Assembly: GCF_001274895.1 (NCBI RefSeq)
Contig: NZ_CP006841.1
Coordinates: 1,426,001-1,490,000, forward strand
DNA: 64,000 nucleotides
Origin: Corynebacterium lactis RW2-5
Lineage (GTDB): Bacteria > Actinomycetota > Actinomycetes > Mycobacteriales > Mycobacteriaceae
Reading direction: 5' to 3'
The translations under genes and the position numbers were made by a program. This document shows, one piece after another, positions 1 to 8,378 of the stretch. The first letter of the stretch is position 1. Each line of letters begins with the position of its first letter. Under the pieces are notes generated by a model. The model did no database searches. It had not been told where the DNA came from and saw only the letters and a list, made by a program, of their open reading frames with translations.

Positions 1-1459
1 GCTCGCCTACACGCTTGCCGACGGCGTGGAGTACATCCGCGCGGGTATTGATGCGGGCCTGGATGTCGACAAGTTCGCTCCGCGACTGTCGTTCTTCTGG
101 GGCATTTCGATGAACACGTTTACCGAGATCGCCAAGCTGCGCGCCGGCCGTATCCTCTGGTCCGAGCTGGTGGGCAAGTTCGCGCCGAAGAACCCGAAGT
201 CTCAGTCTTTGCGTACGCACTCGCAGACCTCCGGCTGGTCCCTGACCGCCCAGGACGTCTACAACAACGTTGCGCGTACCTGCATCGAGGCTATGGCCGC
301 GACCCAGGGCCACACCCAGTCGCTGCACACCAACGCCCTCGACGAGGCACTAGCGCTGCCGACCGACTTCTCCGCGCGTATTGCTCGTAACACTCAGCTG
401 CTGCTGCAGCAGGAATCCAACACTACGCGTCCGGTCGACCCATGGGCGGGTTCTTACTACATCGAGTGGCTGACCAACGAGCTGGTTAAGCGTGCCCGTA
501 AACACATCGAAGAGGTCGAAGAGGCCGGCGGCATGGCTCAGGCAACCATCGAGGGTATTCCGAAACTGCGCATCGAGGAGGCCGCCGCCCGTACTCAGGC
601 GCGTATCGACTCCGGCCGACAGGCGCTCATCGGCGTCAACAAGTACCAGGTCGAGGAAGATGAGGCCATTGAGGTCCTCAAGGTCGAGAACTCCCGCGTC
701 CGCCAGGAGCAGATCGACAAGCTCCACCGCCTGCGCCACGAGCGCGACGAGGAAGAAGTCCAGCGTTGCCTCGCTGCGCTGACCGATGCCTGCCGCAACC
801 CCGGTGACCCGGGCGATCTGGACAAGAACCTGCTGAAGCTGGCCGTCGATTGTGCCCGCGCGATGGCCTCTATCGGCGAGATTTCCGATGCCATGGAAGA
901 GGTCTTCGGTCGTCACCAGGCCGAGATTCGCACCCTGTCCGGTGTTTACAAGGACGAAGTAGGCAAGGAGGGTACCGTGTCCAACGTTTCCAAGGCCATC
1001 GCGATGGCTGACAAGTTTGAGGAGCAGGAAGGTCGCCGTCCGCGTATCTACCTGGCCAAGATGGGCCAGGACGGTCACGACCGCGGCCAGAAGGTTATCG
1101 CTTCCGCCTACGCTGACCTCGGCATGGACGTCGACGTGGGACCGCTGTTCCAGACCCCGGAGGAGGCCGCCAAGTCAGCTGTCGACTCCGACGTCCACGT
1201 CGTGGGCGTGTCCTCGCTGGCCGCTGGCCACCTGACGCTCGTTCCCGCACTGCGCGACGAACTGAAGAAGCTGGGCCGTGAGGACATCATGATTGTCGTC
1301 GGCGGTGTCATCCCGCCGGGCGATTTCCAGGAACTCTACGATTTCGGCGCCGCGGCGATTTACCCGCCGGGTACCGTCATCGCTGATGCGGCAATCGACA
1401 TGCTGGAGAAGCTCTCCGCTGAACTCGGCATCGACGTTTCCGTCTCGGAAGAGTCCTAA
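1..1459 (+). CDS. mutB: Methylmalonyl-CoA mutase large subunit, C-terminal part (5' end outside window)
   Basis: This is the C-terminal ~485 residues of the catalytic subunit of adenosylcobalamin-dependent methylmalonyl-CoA mutase, which interconverts (R)-methylmalonyl-CoA and succinyl-CoA in propionate metabolism. The reading frame is open from base 2, so a GTG at 26 is internal and not the start. The first part is the end of the substrate-binding TIM barrel, containing the blocks RTHSQTSGWSLT and NVARTCIEAMAA. The last ~135 residues are the B12-binding Rossmann domain: DGHDRG carries the cobalt-ligating His, followed by GVSSLA and VVGGVIPP. The small subunit gene is presumably upstream, outside the window. 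The chaperone gene meaB follows 62 bp downstream. Confidence 0.97.
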   Translation, partial: LAYTLADGVEYIRAGIDAGLDVDKFAPRLSFFWGISMNTFTEIAKLRAGRILWSELVGKFAPKNPKSQSLRTHSQTSGWSLTAQDVYNNVARTCIEAMAATQGHTQSLHTNALDEALALPTDFSARIARNTQLLLQQESNTTRPVDPWAGSYYIEWLTNELVKRARKHIEEVEEAGGMAQATIEGIPKLRIEEAAARTQARIDSGRQALIGVNKYQVEEDEAIEVLKVENSRVRQEQIDKLHRLRHERDEEEVQRCLAALTDACRNPGDPGDLDKNLLKLAVDCARAMASIGEISDAMEEVFGRHQAEIRTLSGVYKDEVGKEGTVSNVSKAIAMADKFEEQEGRRPRIYLAKMGQDGHDRGQKVIASAYADLGMDVDVGPLFQTPEEAAKSAVDSDVHVVGVSSLAAGHLTLVPALRDELKKLGREDIMIVVGGVIPPGDFQELYDFGAAAIYPPGTVIADAAIDMLEKLSAELGIDVSVSEES

Positions 1460-1521
1460 ACACCTTTTCTAACGCGCCGCGCCGAGAACATCGGCGTGGC
1501 GCGTTGCCGAAAGAAGTAGCA

Positions 1522-2625
1522 ATGAACGACTTTCTTGAAGAAAATCTAGGCACACTGGTTACCACCGCTGGAACCGTCATCGACGGCAAGACCGCGGTCG
1601 CCCCCGAGGTGATTCGCAAAGCCCGTCGCCGAATCGATGTCGACGACCTTTTCGATGGCGTCCGCGCCGGTAATCGAACGAAACTCGCACGCGCCATTAC
1701 GCTGCTCGAGTCATCGGCGCCTGCGCACAAGGTGCTTGCTCAGGAACTTCTGGTCAAATTGCTGCCTTTCTCGGGAAAGGCCATGCGCGTCGGTCTTACC
1801 GGCGTTCCCGGCGTTGGTAAATCCACGACCATCGAGACCCTCGGCCTGCACCTCATCGAGCAGGGGCACCGGGTCGCAGTGCTCGCAATCGACCCATCCT
1901 CCACTAAGTCGAGGGGCTCCATTCTTGGAGATAAGACTCGAATGGCCCAACTCTCCGCGCGAGATGAAGCGTTCATTCGTCCGTCCCCATCCGCGGGCAC
2001 GCTTGGCGGCGTGGCGAAAGCCACCCGTGAAGCCATGGTGGTGCTAGAGGCCGCTGGCTTCGACATCGTGATTGTGGAGACCGTTGGTGTCGGCCAATCG
2101 GAGGTAGCCGTTGCTCAAATGGTCGACACCTTCGCATTCCTGGCGCTGGCAGGTGCCGGAGATCAGCTCCAGGGCATCAAGAAGGGCGTCCTGGAGATGG
2201 CCGACGTCATCACCATCAACAAGGCCGACGGCCAAAATCTGAGGCCGGCCAAGCGCGCTGCACGTGACTTGACCACGGCGATGAAGATGGTTCGCCAACA
2301 GGATCAAGTTTGGACCCCTCCTGTCCTGACCATGTCAGCCCTCGAGCACGACGGCGTAGACAAGTTCTGGCAGGCCATCGAAGACCACGTACACGCTATG
2401 CACGAGGCGAAGCTCTTCGACGAAAACCGCGCCAACCAGCAGATCAAGTGGATGTGGTCGATGGTCCACGAGACCCTCCTGCAGCGACTTAACACCAATG
2501 CTGAAGTGAAGTCCGAGAGTGACCTGGTGGAAAAGCAGCTCCGCTCCGGGCAGCTGACTCCAACGCTTGCTGCAGAAAGGATTATGAAAGCATTCGACCA
2601 GTCCATGTCCTCTCGCAAGGAGTAG
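1522..2625 (+). CDS. meaB: Methylmalonyl-CoA mutase-associated GTPase MeaB (ArgK family)
   Basis: G3E-family P-loop GTPase of 367 residues that protects methylmalonyl-CoA mutase and gates loading of intact adenosylcobalamin. Walker A is GVPGVGKST at about residues 94-102, the switch region ETVGVGQSE is near 186-194, and the base-specificity motif NKAD is near 233-236. An in-frame TTG at 1504 exists, but the ATG at 1522 is preferred because a GAAAGAAG ribosome-binding sequence lies just before it. The gene lies 62 bp behind the mutase and is probably co-transcribed with it. A hairpin between this gene and the convergent regulator probably ends the transcript. Confidence 0.95.
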   Translation: MNDFLEENLGTLVTTAGTVIDGKTAVAPEVIRKARRRIDVDDLFDGVRAGNRTKLARAITLLESSAPAHKVLAQELLVKLLPFSGKAMRVGLTGVPGVGKSTTIETLGLHLIEQGHRVAVLAIDPSSTKSRGSILGDKTRMAQLSARDEAFIRPSPSAGTLGGVAKATREAMVVLEAAGFDIVIVETVGVGQSEVAVAQMVDTFAFLALAGAGDQLQGIKKGVLEMADVITINKADGQNLRPAKRAARDLTTAMKMVRQQDQVWTPPVLTMSALEHDGVDKFWQAIEDHVHAMHEAKLFDENRANQQIKWMWSMVHETLLQRLNTNAEVKSESDLVEKQLRSGQLTPTLAAERIMKAFDQSMSSRKE

Positions 2626-2667
2626 GCGAAAATCCTGATGGGGTAGCGGGCTGCCCTACAAACGACC

Positions 2668-2713
2668 GCGCCTCGCGCCAGCCAACCGGTTTACCGATTG
2701 GGGCGCGGGGCGT
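2668..2713. terminator. Hairpin between convergent meaB and ArsR gene
   Basis: A 12-bp stem pairs 2668-2679 with 2702-2713, with one G-T pair, and an inner CCAA/TTGG pairing extends it. It lies at a convergent junction, so it could stop transcription from both sides. There is no clear U-tract. Confidence 0.5.
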
Positions 2714-2770
2714 CGTCGTGAAGCGGGCTAGGCAAGGGGCGGGGAGTGAGACTGCCCTTTCCTAGGAACC

Positions 2771-3106
2771 TTACGACTGGGCGCGGTGGTGCGGCGGCTG
2801 ATCGTAGAGGGTGTGCTCCGCAAAGTGCAGGGCGTTGATGACGAGGCTGGTGAGGTGCTCGTCCGGCTGGCTGTAGAAGCAGGAGGTGCCCTCCTTGCGG
2901 GTCTGCACCATATTCGCCATCCGTAACTTGGCCAAATGCTGCGAAACCGCAGGGACCGGGCGGCCAAGTTCCTCGGCGATAGCGCCAACAGACATTTCCC
3001 CATCATGGAGAAGTGCGAGAATGGACAGGCGTGTTTTATCCGCCATGAGCCTCAGGACGCCTGCCGCAACGTCTAGTTCATTGCTGCTGGGCGCGTTGAC
3101 AATCAT
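2771..3106 (-). CDS. ArsR/SmtB-family metal-sensing repressor, KmtR type (Ni/Co)
   Basis: Winged-helix repressor of 111 residues from an ATG at 3106, which has an AAAGGAAG ribosome-binding sequence ten bases upstream. An in-frame GTG at 3142 would add 12 residues but has no such site. The DNA-recognition helix region reads PVPAVSQHLAKLRMANMVQTR. The C-terminal part holds His in DEHL, then Glu-His 13-14 residues later (FAEH), then His-His at +22/+23 (PPHH). This spacing matches the nickel/cobalt ligand set of M. tuberculosis KmtR (H88, E101, H102, H110, H111 as I recall it). It is not the classic SmtB/CzrA zinc set, because the position of the second His is Phe. KmtR represses itself and a metal efflux gene; no efflux gene is adjacent here. 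Ni versus Co preference is inferred. Confidence 0.85.
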   Translation of the reverse strand: MIVNAPSSNELDVAAGVLRLMADKTRLSILALLHDGEMSVGAIAEELGRPVPAVSQHLAKLRMANMVQTRKEGTSCFYSQPDEHLTSLVINALHFAEHTLYDQPPHHRAQS

Positions 3107-3322
3107 GTAAAGGCCGCTTCCTTTCGTTTCAGCGTTGCCCACGCGATTTATTCGCTTGAAATGAGATTACTAGGAAATATTCTCGATTGCGTAAGCGGCT
3201 AACTACATACCCAACCGAATATTCAATGCACCCAACTCTATAGCGAATGCATTTGATTTTCAACAACGAGTATAAAACGCCCTAACTAAGAGCCGTTTGA
3301 GCACAGGCCCGGCCAGGTTCAG

Positions 3323-3328
3323 TACTAT
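3323..3328 (+). promoter_or_regulatory. Putative -10 (TACTAT) for leaderless cls transcript
   Basis: TACTAT ends exactly 7 nt before the ATG at 3336 and no Shine-Dalgarno sequence is present. This is the geometry expected for leaderless transcription in actinobacteria, and it supports 3336 over the upstream TTG at 3297. The ArsR-cls gap also holds the palindromes GAATATTC (3217-3224) and AATGCATT (3246-3253), which are possible operator sites. Confidence 0.55.
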
Positions 3329-3335
3329 CAAATCC

Positions 3336-4832
3336 ATGGAATGGATCTTGGGCGCCTACTCGTGGATGGTGCAGGATTTGACCTGGTGGCAGATCAGCTT
3401 GTTTATCCTCGACTACTCGATCAAGTTTGTCGCCATCGGCTGGGTTCCCGAGAACCGTAATCCCTCGGCCTCGACGGCATGGCTCCTCGTTATTCTGCTG
3501 ATCCCTTTCCTCGGCCTGCCACTATTCCTGCTGCTCGGCTCTCAGCACATCACCGGGCGCAGGCACGAGGTTCAGGCGCTGGCGCACGACCTAATCCGTG
3601 AGCGCACCGCCCATCTTCCCGATGTGCCTGACGACGTCACCATTGCCGACGACGTCATCGGCACCTTTAAACTATCCCGGCTACTGACGGGTATGCCCGC
3701 AGTGTCGAGCACCGAGATGGGGCTTTTCACCGACTTCGATTCGGCAATCCGGCGGATGATCGAGGTCATCGACGGGGCGAAAAAATCGGTGCACGTCCAG
3801 TCCTATATTTTCGCGCTCGACAACCGGACCGAGCCCTTCGTGGAGGCGCTCGAGCGCGCTCACAATAGGGGAGTAGAGGTCAAGGTGCTGGTCGACCCGA
3901 TCGGCTCGTGGAAGTACCCCGGTTACTACAAGCTCAAAAAACGCCTCAATCGCTCGGGCATTCCCTGGCACCCGATGCTGCCGGTGAGCCTCGTGAAGCT
4001 AACTTGGCGTCGCCTTGACCTGCGAAACCACCGCAAGCTGATAGTCATTGATGCCAAGACTGTGTTCATGGGGTCTCAAAACTTGATTGAGCCCGAGTAC
4101 CAGCGGCCGAAGAACCACCGAATTGGGCGCGAGTGGGTCGACACCTGGATGGAACTTGCCGGTGATGTCGCACTGGCCTTTGACGCCGTCTTCGCCGTCG
4201 ACTGGACCAGCGAAATTTACGACACTCCGGAGGCCCCCGCGGCCGAGCACATCGAGATTCCTAATGACGACACTAAAGGGAAGAACATTGTCCAGGTGCT
4301 TCCCTCTGGCCCCGGCTTTACCACCGAGCCCAACCTGCGCGTGTTCAATAATATGATTTACCAGGCGCATAAGCGTCTTCTCGTCGTTAGCCCGTACTTC
4401 GTCCCCGACGAGTCCTTGCTCATGGCGCTCACATCAGCCGCTTACGGCGGCATCGACGTGCAGCTGTTCGTCAACGAAAAGTCAGACCAGTTCATGGTGG
4501 GGCACGCCCAGCAGTCCTACTACCACGCGCTTTTAGAAGCCGGCGTCAAAATCTACCGCTACCCGGCGCCTAAGGTCCTCCATTCCAAGTACATGGTCAT
4601 TGATGATCAAATGGCCATGTTTGGCTCCTCAAACCTAGACATGCGCTCTTTCGGCCTGAACTACGAGGTGACCTTGATTACTGCGAAGGGATCGATTGTC
4701 GACAAGCTCGTCTCGCTTGCCGACGCCTACCGCGACGTCTCCTCTCCGCTATCCAAGGAGGAGTGGAGCAAGCGTTCCTTCCGCCAGCGCTACCTGGACT
4801 CCGTATTCCGGCTCACCTCGGCGCTGCAGTAG
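3336..4832 (+). CDS. cls: Cardiolipin synthase (phospholipase D family)
   Basis: Membrane enzyme of 498 residues that condenses two phosphatidylglycerols to cardiolipin. The N-terminus has a PLDNc-type pair of hydrophobic segments around residues 20-70 (FILDYSIKFVAIGWVPENRNPSAS, then a strongly hydrophobic run). Two HKD catalytic motifs follow: HRKLIVIDAKTVFMGSQN at about 232-249, and HSKYMVIDDQMAMFGSSN at about 416-433. Both keep the H-x-K-x4-D pattern and the GS/SN tail, so the enzyme should be active. The length is normal for bacterial Cls. The start was chosen on the TACTAT-N7-ATG spacing. Other PLD-type phosphatidyltransferases are less likely given the N-terminal domain. Confidence 0.92.
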   Translation: MEWILGAYSWMVQDLTWWQISLFILDYSIKFVAIGWVPENRNPSASTAWLLVILLIPFLGLPLFLLLGSQHITGRRHEVQALAHDLIRERTAHLPDVPDDVTIADDVIGTFKLSRLLTGMPAVSSTEMGLFTDFDSAIRRMIEVIDGAKKSVHVQSYIFALDNRTEPFVEALERAHNRGVEVKVLVDPIGSWKYPGYYKLKKRLNRSGIPWHPMLPVSLVKLTWRRLDLRNHRKLIVIDAKTVFMGSQNLIEPEYQRPKNHRIGREWVDTWMELAGDVALAFDAVFAVDWTSEIYDTPEAPAAEHIEIPNDDTKGKNIVQVLPSGPGFTTEPNLRVFNNMIYQAHKRLLVVSPYFVPDESLLMALTSAAYGGIDVQLFVNEKSDQFMVGHAQQSYYHALLEAGVKIYRYPAPKVLHSKYMVIDDQMAMFGSSNLDMRSFGLNYEVTLITAKGSIVDKLVSLADAYRDVSSPLSKEEWSKRSFRQRYLDSVFRLTSALQ

Positions 4833-4903
4833 GTGCGCTGGGAGGGGAGCTACATTGAGCCCGTTGTATCAGCCACTTATGAGCTCTGCTACTTACAGCC
4901 CCG

Positions 4904-4977
4904 CCACTTGTGGCAGAGATATTCACTTGTGAGCGCGCTGTAGCGCAACCACAAGTAAATATTGCACCAACAAGTCG
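4904..4977. repeat. 74-nt imperfect palindromic element, copy 1
   Basis: An imperfect inverted repeat centred on GCGCTGTAGCGC (4935-4946). The left arm (CCACTTGTGG ... ATATTCACTTGTGAGCGC) mirrors the right arm (GCGCAACCACAAGTAAATATTGCACCAACAAG). Further partial CACTT units lie just upstream at 4873-4895. A second 74-nt palindrome of related sequence lies at 21930-22003. Both copies sit at convergent gene ends. The rest of the 294-bp stretch between cls and the tRNA holds no credible gene. Confidence 0.7.
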
Positions 4978-5078
4978 GGCCCGGCCCCAAGTTCAGCGTT
5001 AGAGCCGGGCACGGGCCTCGACCAAGTTGAAGCGGGGCATAGGCCTGCGTCAGTGCCAATGGTATCCAGCGCATGAGG

Positions 5079-5120
5079 AAACCCCGGGTTGGTTGAACTT
5101 CCTCAACCAACCCAGGGTTT
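5079..5120 (-). terminator. Terminator hairpin of tRNA-Leu
   Basis: 18-nt arms 5079-5096 and 5103-5120 pair with a single mismatch around a 6-nt loop. Read on the minus strand, the stem ends in TTT, 7 nt after the tRNA 3' end. This fits an intrinsic terminator for the tRNA. Confidence 0.75.
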
Positions 5121-5126
5121 GAACTG

Positions 5127-5212
5127 TGTCCGGAGGGGGACTTGAACCCCCACGCCCGTTAATAGGGCACTAGCACCTCAAGCTAGCGCGTCTGCCATTC
5201 CGCCACCCGGAC
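5127..5212 (-). tRNA. tRNA-Leu (anticodon GAG)
   Basis: Reading the minus strand from 5212, the sequence starts GTCCGGG and ends TCCGGAC plus discriminator A, giving a 7-bp acceptor stem with one G-T pair. The anticodon stem CTAGC/GCTAG encloses the 7-nt loop TTGAGGT, so the anticodon is GAG, reading CUC and CUU leucine codons. The T loop GGTTCAAGTCC and a long variable arm, typical of class II tRNA-Leu, are present. CCA is not encoded and would be added afterwards. A strong terminator follows. Confidence 0.95.
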
Positions 5213-5404
5213 TGGGTGTCTTTAGCACTTCCGTGCTGACCTGGGATACTGTACCGCGTTTGCACAAAAGAACACAAATTAGCAGGTCAAAACACAATTC
5301 CAATGGCGTAATTCCACGTTTGACGGAAAACATTCTCCCCAGCGCGGCGTGAGTACATCGAAAACTTCATGCGAGCACTTCGAAAAGCGGGCACACTGGA
5401 GTAC

Positions 5405-5962
5405 ATGACTTCCAACAATCAGAACAACACAAACGCACCGGCATTCCCAGGACCGGATCCGTACGAGCCCCTCAAGGATCTCCCGGCGTTCGAGTTGTCC
5501 TCTCCGGACATCCAGGACGGTAGTTTGATCGGCGAGAAGTTCCGCGCGCCTTCCAATGTCTCCCCGCAGCTCGATTGGAAGGGGATGCCGGAGGGCACCA
5601 AGTCTATCGCCGTCACGTGCTTCGACCCGGACGCGCCGACCGCATCCGGATTCTGGCATTGGGCCGTCTTCAACATCCCGGCCACCGCATCCGGGCTGCC
5701 ACAGGGCGCTGGCAACGAAAGCGGCGACGGGCTGCCAGAAGGGGCAATACAGCTCGCCGGTGATTCGGGTATGAAGGGGCACTACGGTGCCAATCCGCCC
5801 GCGGGGCATGCTCCACACCGCTACATGTACGCGGTCCATGCTGTGGACGTCGAGAAGCTAGATGTCCCAGAAGACGCGACGCCGACCGTGCTCGGTTTTA
5901 ATCTCTACTTCCACTCGCTGGCGCGCGCCATCATCACGCCGTGGTGGGAGAACAAGGACTAG
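5405..5962 (+). CDS. YbhB/YbcL family Raf kinase inhibitor-like (PEBP) protein
   Basis: A 185-residue protein of the phosphatidylethanolamine-binding protein fold. The family signatures are visible: NVSPQLDWKGMPEGTKS, then TCFDPDAPTASGFWHWAVFNIP with the conserved DPDAP and H-W pocket residues, and later GANPPAGHAPHRYMYAVHAVD. The ATG at 5405 is preferred over one at 5369 because TGGAG precedes it at the right distance. No signal peptide is seen, so it is cytoplasmic. The M. tuberculosis homologue lies beside pyrD, as here. The biochemical role of bacterial PEBP proteins is poorly defined, and inhibition of a protease or kinase has only been proposed. It converges with pyrD 35 bp away. Confidence 0.9.
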   Translation: MTSNNQNNTNAPAFPGPDPYEPLKDLPAFELSSPDIQDGSLIGEKFRAPSNVSPQLDWKGMPEGTKSIAVTCFDPDAPTASGFWHWAVFNIPATASGLPQGAGNESGDGLPEGAIQLAGDSGMKGHYGANPPAGHAPHRYMYAVHAVDVEKLDVPEDATPTVLGFNLYFHSLARAIITPWWENKD

Positions 5963-5997
5963 AGGCCGTTTAGGCCGGGCACTTGCGGGCCAGGCCC

Positions 5998-7098
5998 CTA
6001 GTCCTTCCAGGGGAGACCGCAGCCGACGGTCTCCGCAATAGATGTGAATCCCTGGGCCCGGATTTGTTTCGCAAGCCCCAAGTGGATGTCGCGAATCCAG
6101 TCCGGGCCACCATAAATCAGCGGAGTGTAACCCTGCAGGAGGGAAGCACCAGAGGCGATCCGCTCCCACGCCTGCTGAGGCGTTTCAATGCCGCCCACGC
6201 TAATCAGAGCAAGTTTGCCGCCCACACGACCGTGAAGCAGCTTGAGGACTTCGAGCGAACGCCGAGCCACCGGCGCGCCGGACACACCGCCGGCCCCCAT
6301 GGCGGCGACTTCGTCTGCGGGTGTCGTCAAGCCTTCGCGAGAAATAGTGGTGTTAGTGGCCACGATGCCGGCGAGTCCCAGCTCAACAGCGAGGTCCGCC
6401 ACCGCAAGCACGTCCTCATCGGAGAGATCCGGCGCAATCTTAACCAGGACCGGCGACGTAGTCTCGTCGAGGACTGTGGCGAGGATGGGGCGGAGGGTCT
6501 CGGCGGCCTGCAGATCACGAAGCCCCGGCGTGTTGGGCGAAGAGACGTTAACTACGACGTAGTCTGCAAGGTTTCCCAGCTCACGAGCGGAGGCACGGTA
6601 GTCCGCCTCGGCTTCCTCCAGCGGTGTGACCTTAGTCTTGCCGACATTGATCCCAATAACGTCTTCGCTGCGGCGCGCGCGGAGGTTCTCGGCAACGGCG
6701 ACGGCCCCGGGATTGTTGAAGCCCATGCGGTTCAAGATGGCGCGGTCCGCCTTGAGCCGGAACAGCCTTGGCTGATCGTTACCCGGCTGCGCATGTGCGG
6801 TGACAGTTCCCAGCTCGGCGTACCCGAAACCAATTGGCCCCCAGCAATCAGGGGCGGTGGCGGCCTTATCGAACCCCGCGGCCAAACCCAAGGGGCGCGG
6901 AAAGTCCACTCCAAAAACAGTTTGGCGCAGCACCGGATCGTCAACGACAAGAAGCTTCGCCAGCGCGCGCTGGAGACGCTGCGATTTCTGCAGGCCACTC
7001 AGCGTAGTGGTCATCGCCTCATGAATCCGCTCCGGGGAAACGGTAAACATTGCCTTCAGCGCCAGCTGATAAGCCTTTGCGCGAACGCTCGATGCCAT
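5998..7098 (-). CDS. pyrD: Dihydroorotate dehydrogenase (quinone), class 2
   Basis: 366-residue FMN enzyme that oxidises dihydroorotate to orotate in pyrimidine synthesis and passes electrons to the membrane quinone pool. The N-terminal ~50 residues form the membrane-associating helices that mark class 2. FMN and substrate blocks include [11 protein letters not shown] (70-80), FNNPG (127-131) and [11 protein letters not shown] (184-194), which contains the catalytic Ser of class 2 enzymes. ISVGGIET and [16 protein letters not shown] near the end bind the FMN phosphate. The ATG directly abuts the TAA of the upstream lipoprotein gene, indicating a two-gene operon with translational coupling. 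Confidence 0.96.
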   Translation of the reverse strand: MASSVRAKAYQLALKAMFTVSPERIHEAMTTTLSGLQKSQRLQRALAKLLVVDDPVLRQTVFGVDFPRPLGLAAGFDKAATAPDCWGPIGFGYAELGTVTAHAQPGNDQPRLFRLKADRAILNRMGFNNPGAVAVAENLRARRSEDVIGINVGKTKVTPLEEAEADYRASARELGNLADYVVVNVSSPNTPGLRDLQAAETLRPILATVLDETTSPVLVKIAPDLSDEDVLAVADLAVELGLAGIVATNTTISREGLTTPADEVAAMGAGGVSGAPVARRSLEVLKLLHGRVGGKLALISVGGIETPQQAWERIASGASLLQGYTPLIYGGPDWIRDIHLGLAKQIRAQGFTSIAETVGCGLPWKD

Positions 7099-8271
7099 TT
7101 ACTTCTGACCTCCCTGCTGGTCGGCGCCCTGCTTAGGGGCAGAGTTGTCTTCGCCAGTGGGGAGGTTATTAGCGGGCTCCCGGACAGCCAGGTCATCACC
7201 GCGCTGCTTCGACTCAGCAGCGTAGTCCTCGATTGCCTTATCGATGTCCGAGGGTTCCAGCAGCTGCGCGCCCTGTCCGGTCGCAGAGAACACCTCGACA
7301 GCGCCGTTTTCGGCAACTACCAGTGACTGCGGGTCTGCAACCGTATCAATCTCGGCCATCCTCACCGGGGTGCCAGAGCTGACATCGTACGCGGTCAGCT
7401 TATTTACCTTCGTCGAAGCGACCCAGATTAAATCTCTGGAATCGTCGACTGCCACGGCCCACGGCGACTCCGGCACCGGCGCGGCCTGATGCAGGCGGAT
7501 AATGTCCGTCATCGTATAGACGAGCAGCTGATTGCCCTTGGTGTCCGCCGCAGCGATGTACTTTGTACCGGCCGCTGCCTTGCCGACGCCGATGCCAGCA
7601 CGCAGGCCACTTCCCGTGCGGGTCTCGTCGAGCTTTAGCTCATGGACGGAGGTCTCCGGCCGGTTGACTTCCATCAGCCGCGTGGCGGGGCCGTCGCCGA
7701 CCGGCGGCACCGCAACCAGCTGAGAGCCCTCTCGAGAAGCTCCAAAGGTTTCCGAAAGCTCGCCATCCGCACCGAAGACATCGACCTGGTCGGAGTCAGA
7801 ACGGTGACCGATAATCCGGCCGCCCGGCAACCCTACCGCCGAGGAGTATCCCGTGCCGCGACCGACGACAGCCGCAACGGTTCCCTCTGGGGACAGCACG
7901 TGAATACCGTCGGAACAGGGCAAAAGCGCGGTATTGCCACCGGGGGCCAGAAGCCCGCACTGATTTTTTAGAACCACCGACTTTGCCGCCGGGTTATTCA
8001 ACGGCCCGGCAAAAATCTTCCCCTGAGCCTTTGAAATCACCTGATCGCCGGCCAGAACCGCGTCAGTGATGTTCTCATCGATCTTTTTCAGCTTGCCTTT
8101 GAGGCCGCCCGTCATCGCGGGCGACGCGGCCGGCGCAGGGGAGGCGTTGCCCATTCCCTCCTTGACCTCACTGCCCTCAACGGACGATGAGCAACCGGAA
8201 AGCGCTAGGGCGCCTGCAGAAACTCCAGCTACGAGCGAATGTAGGACACGTCGGCGACTGTAGAAACTCAC
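7099..8271 (-). CDS. LppL-like secreted lipoprotein upstream of pyrD
   Basis: A lipoprotein of 390 residues. From the GTG at 8271 the protein begins with a short arginine-rich n-region (SFYSRRRVLH) and a hydrophobic stretch ending in the lipobox LSGC (Cys at about residue 27), followed by a Ser/Pro/Ala linker. The paired arginines could suit the Tat route, but this is unproven. The body has repeated short strands (IHVLSPEG, IIGHRSDS, LLVYTMTD, LIWVASTKVNKLTAYD) that look like beta-propeller blades. The tail is Gln/Gly-rich. An open frame extends to 8334, but the GTG has TAGTTT exactly 7 nt upstream and gives a normal signal peptide. The position next to pyrD matches mycobacterial LppL. The function is unknown. 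Confidence 0.8.
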   Translation of the reverse strand: MSFYSRRRVLHSLVAGVSAGALALSGCSSSVEGSEVKEGMGNASPAPAASPAMTGGLKGKLKKIDENITDAVLAGDQVISKAQGKIFAGPLNNPAAKSVVLKNQCGLLAPGGNTALLPCSDGIHVLSPEGTVAAVVGRGTGYSSAVGLPGGRIIGHRSDSDQVDVFGADGELSETFGASREGSQLVAVPPVGDGPATRLMEVNRPETSVHELKLDETRTGSGLRAGIGVGKAAAGTKYIAAADTKGNQLLVYTMTDIIRLHQAAPVPESPWAVAVDDSRDLIWVASTKVNKLTAYDVSSGTPVRMAEIDTVADPQSLVVAENGAVEVFSATGQGAQLLEPSDIDKAIEDYAAESKQRGDDLAVREPANNLPTGEDNSAPKQGADQQGGQK

Positions 8272-8278
8272 ACCTATG

Positions 8279-8284
8279 AAACTA
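8279..8284 (-). promoter_or_regulatory. Putative -10 (TAGTTT) for leaderless lipoprotein-pyrD transcript
   Basis: On the minus strand TAGTTT is followed by 7 nt and then the GTG at 8271, with no ribosome-binding sequence. It decides the lipoprotein start and would drive pyrD as well. Confidence 0.5.
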
Positions 8285-8378
8285 CCATCCCGTAGAAAAG
8301 ACACATCGAATACGTGCAACTGTCCCCAGGGCACTCCAGCACCGGCGTCTGGCAGTCGCCGATTCCTACGCTGCAGTG

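Noticed and set aside
4889..5110. A 73-codon minus-strand frame between cls and tRNA-Leu
   Set aside because: It simply reads through the palindromic element and the tRNA terminator; a similar peptide appears at copy 2 because of the shared repeat.
5983..7326. A 447-residue plus-strand open frame over pyrD and the lipoprotein end
   Set aside because: It is antisense to pyrD, whose motifs are complete; Arg/Gly-rich shadow composition.
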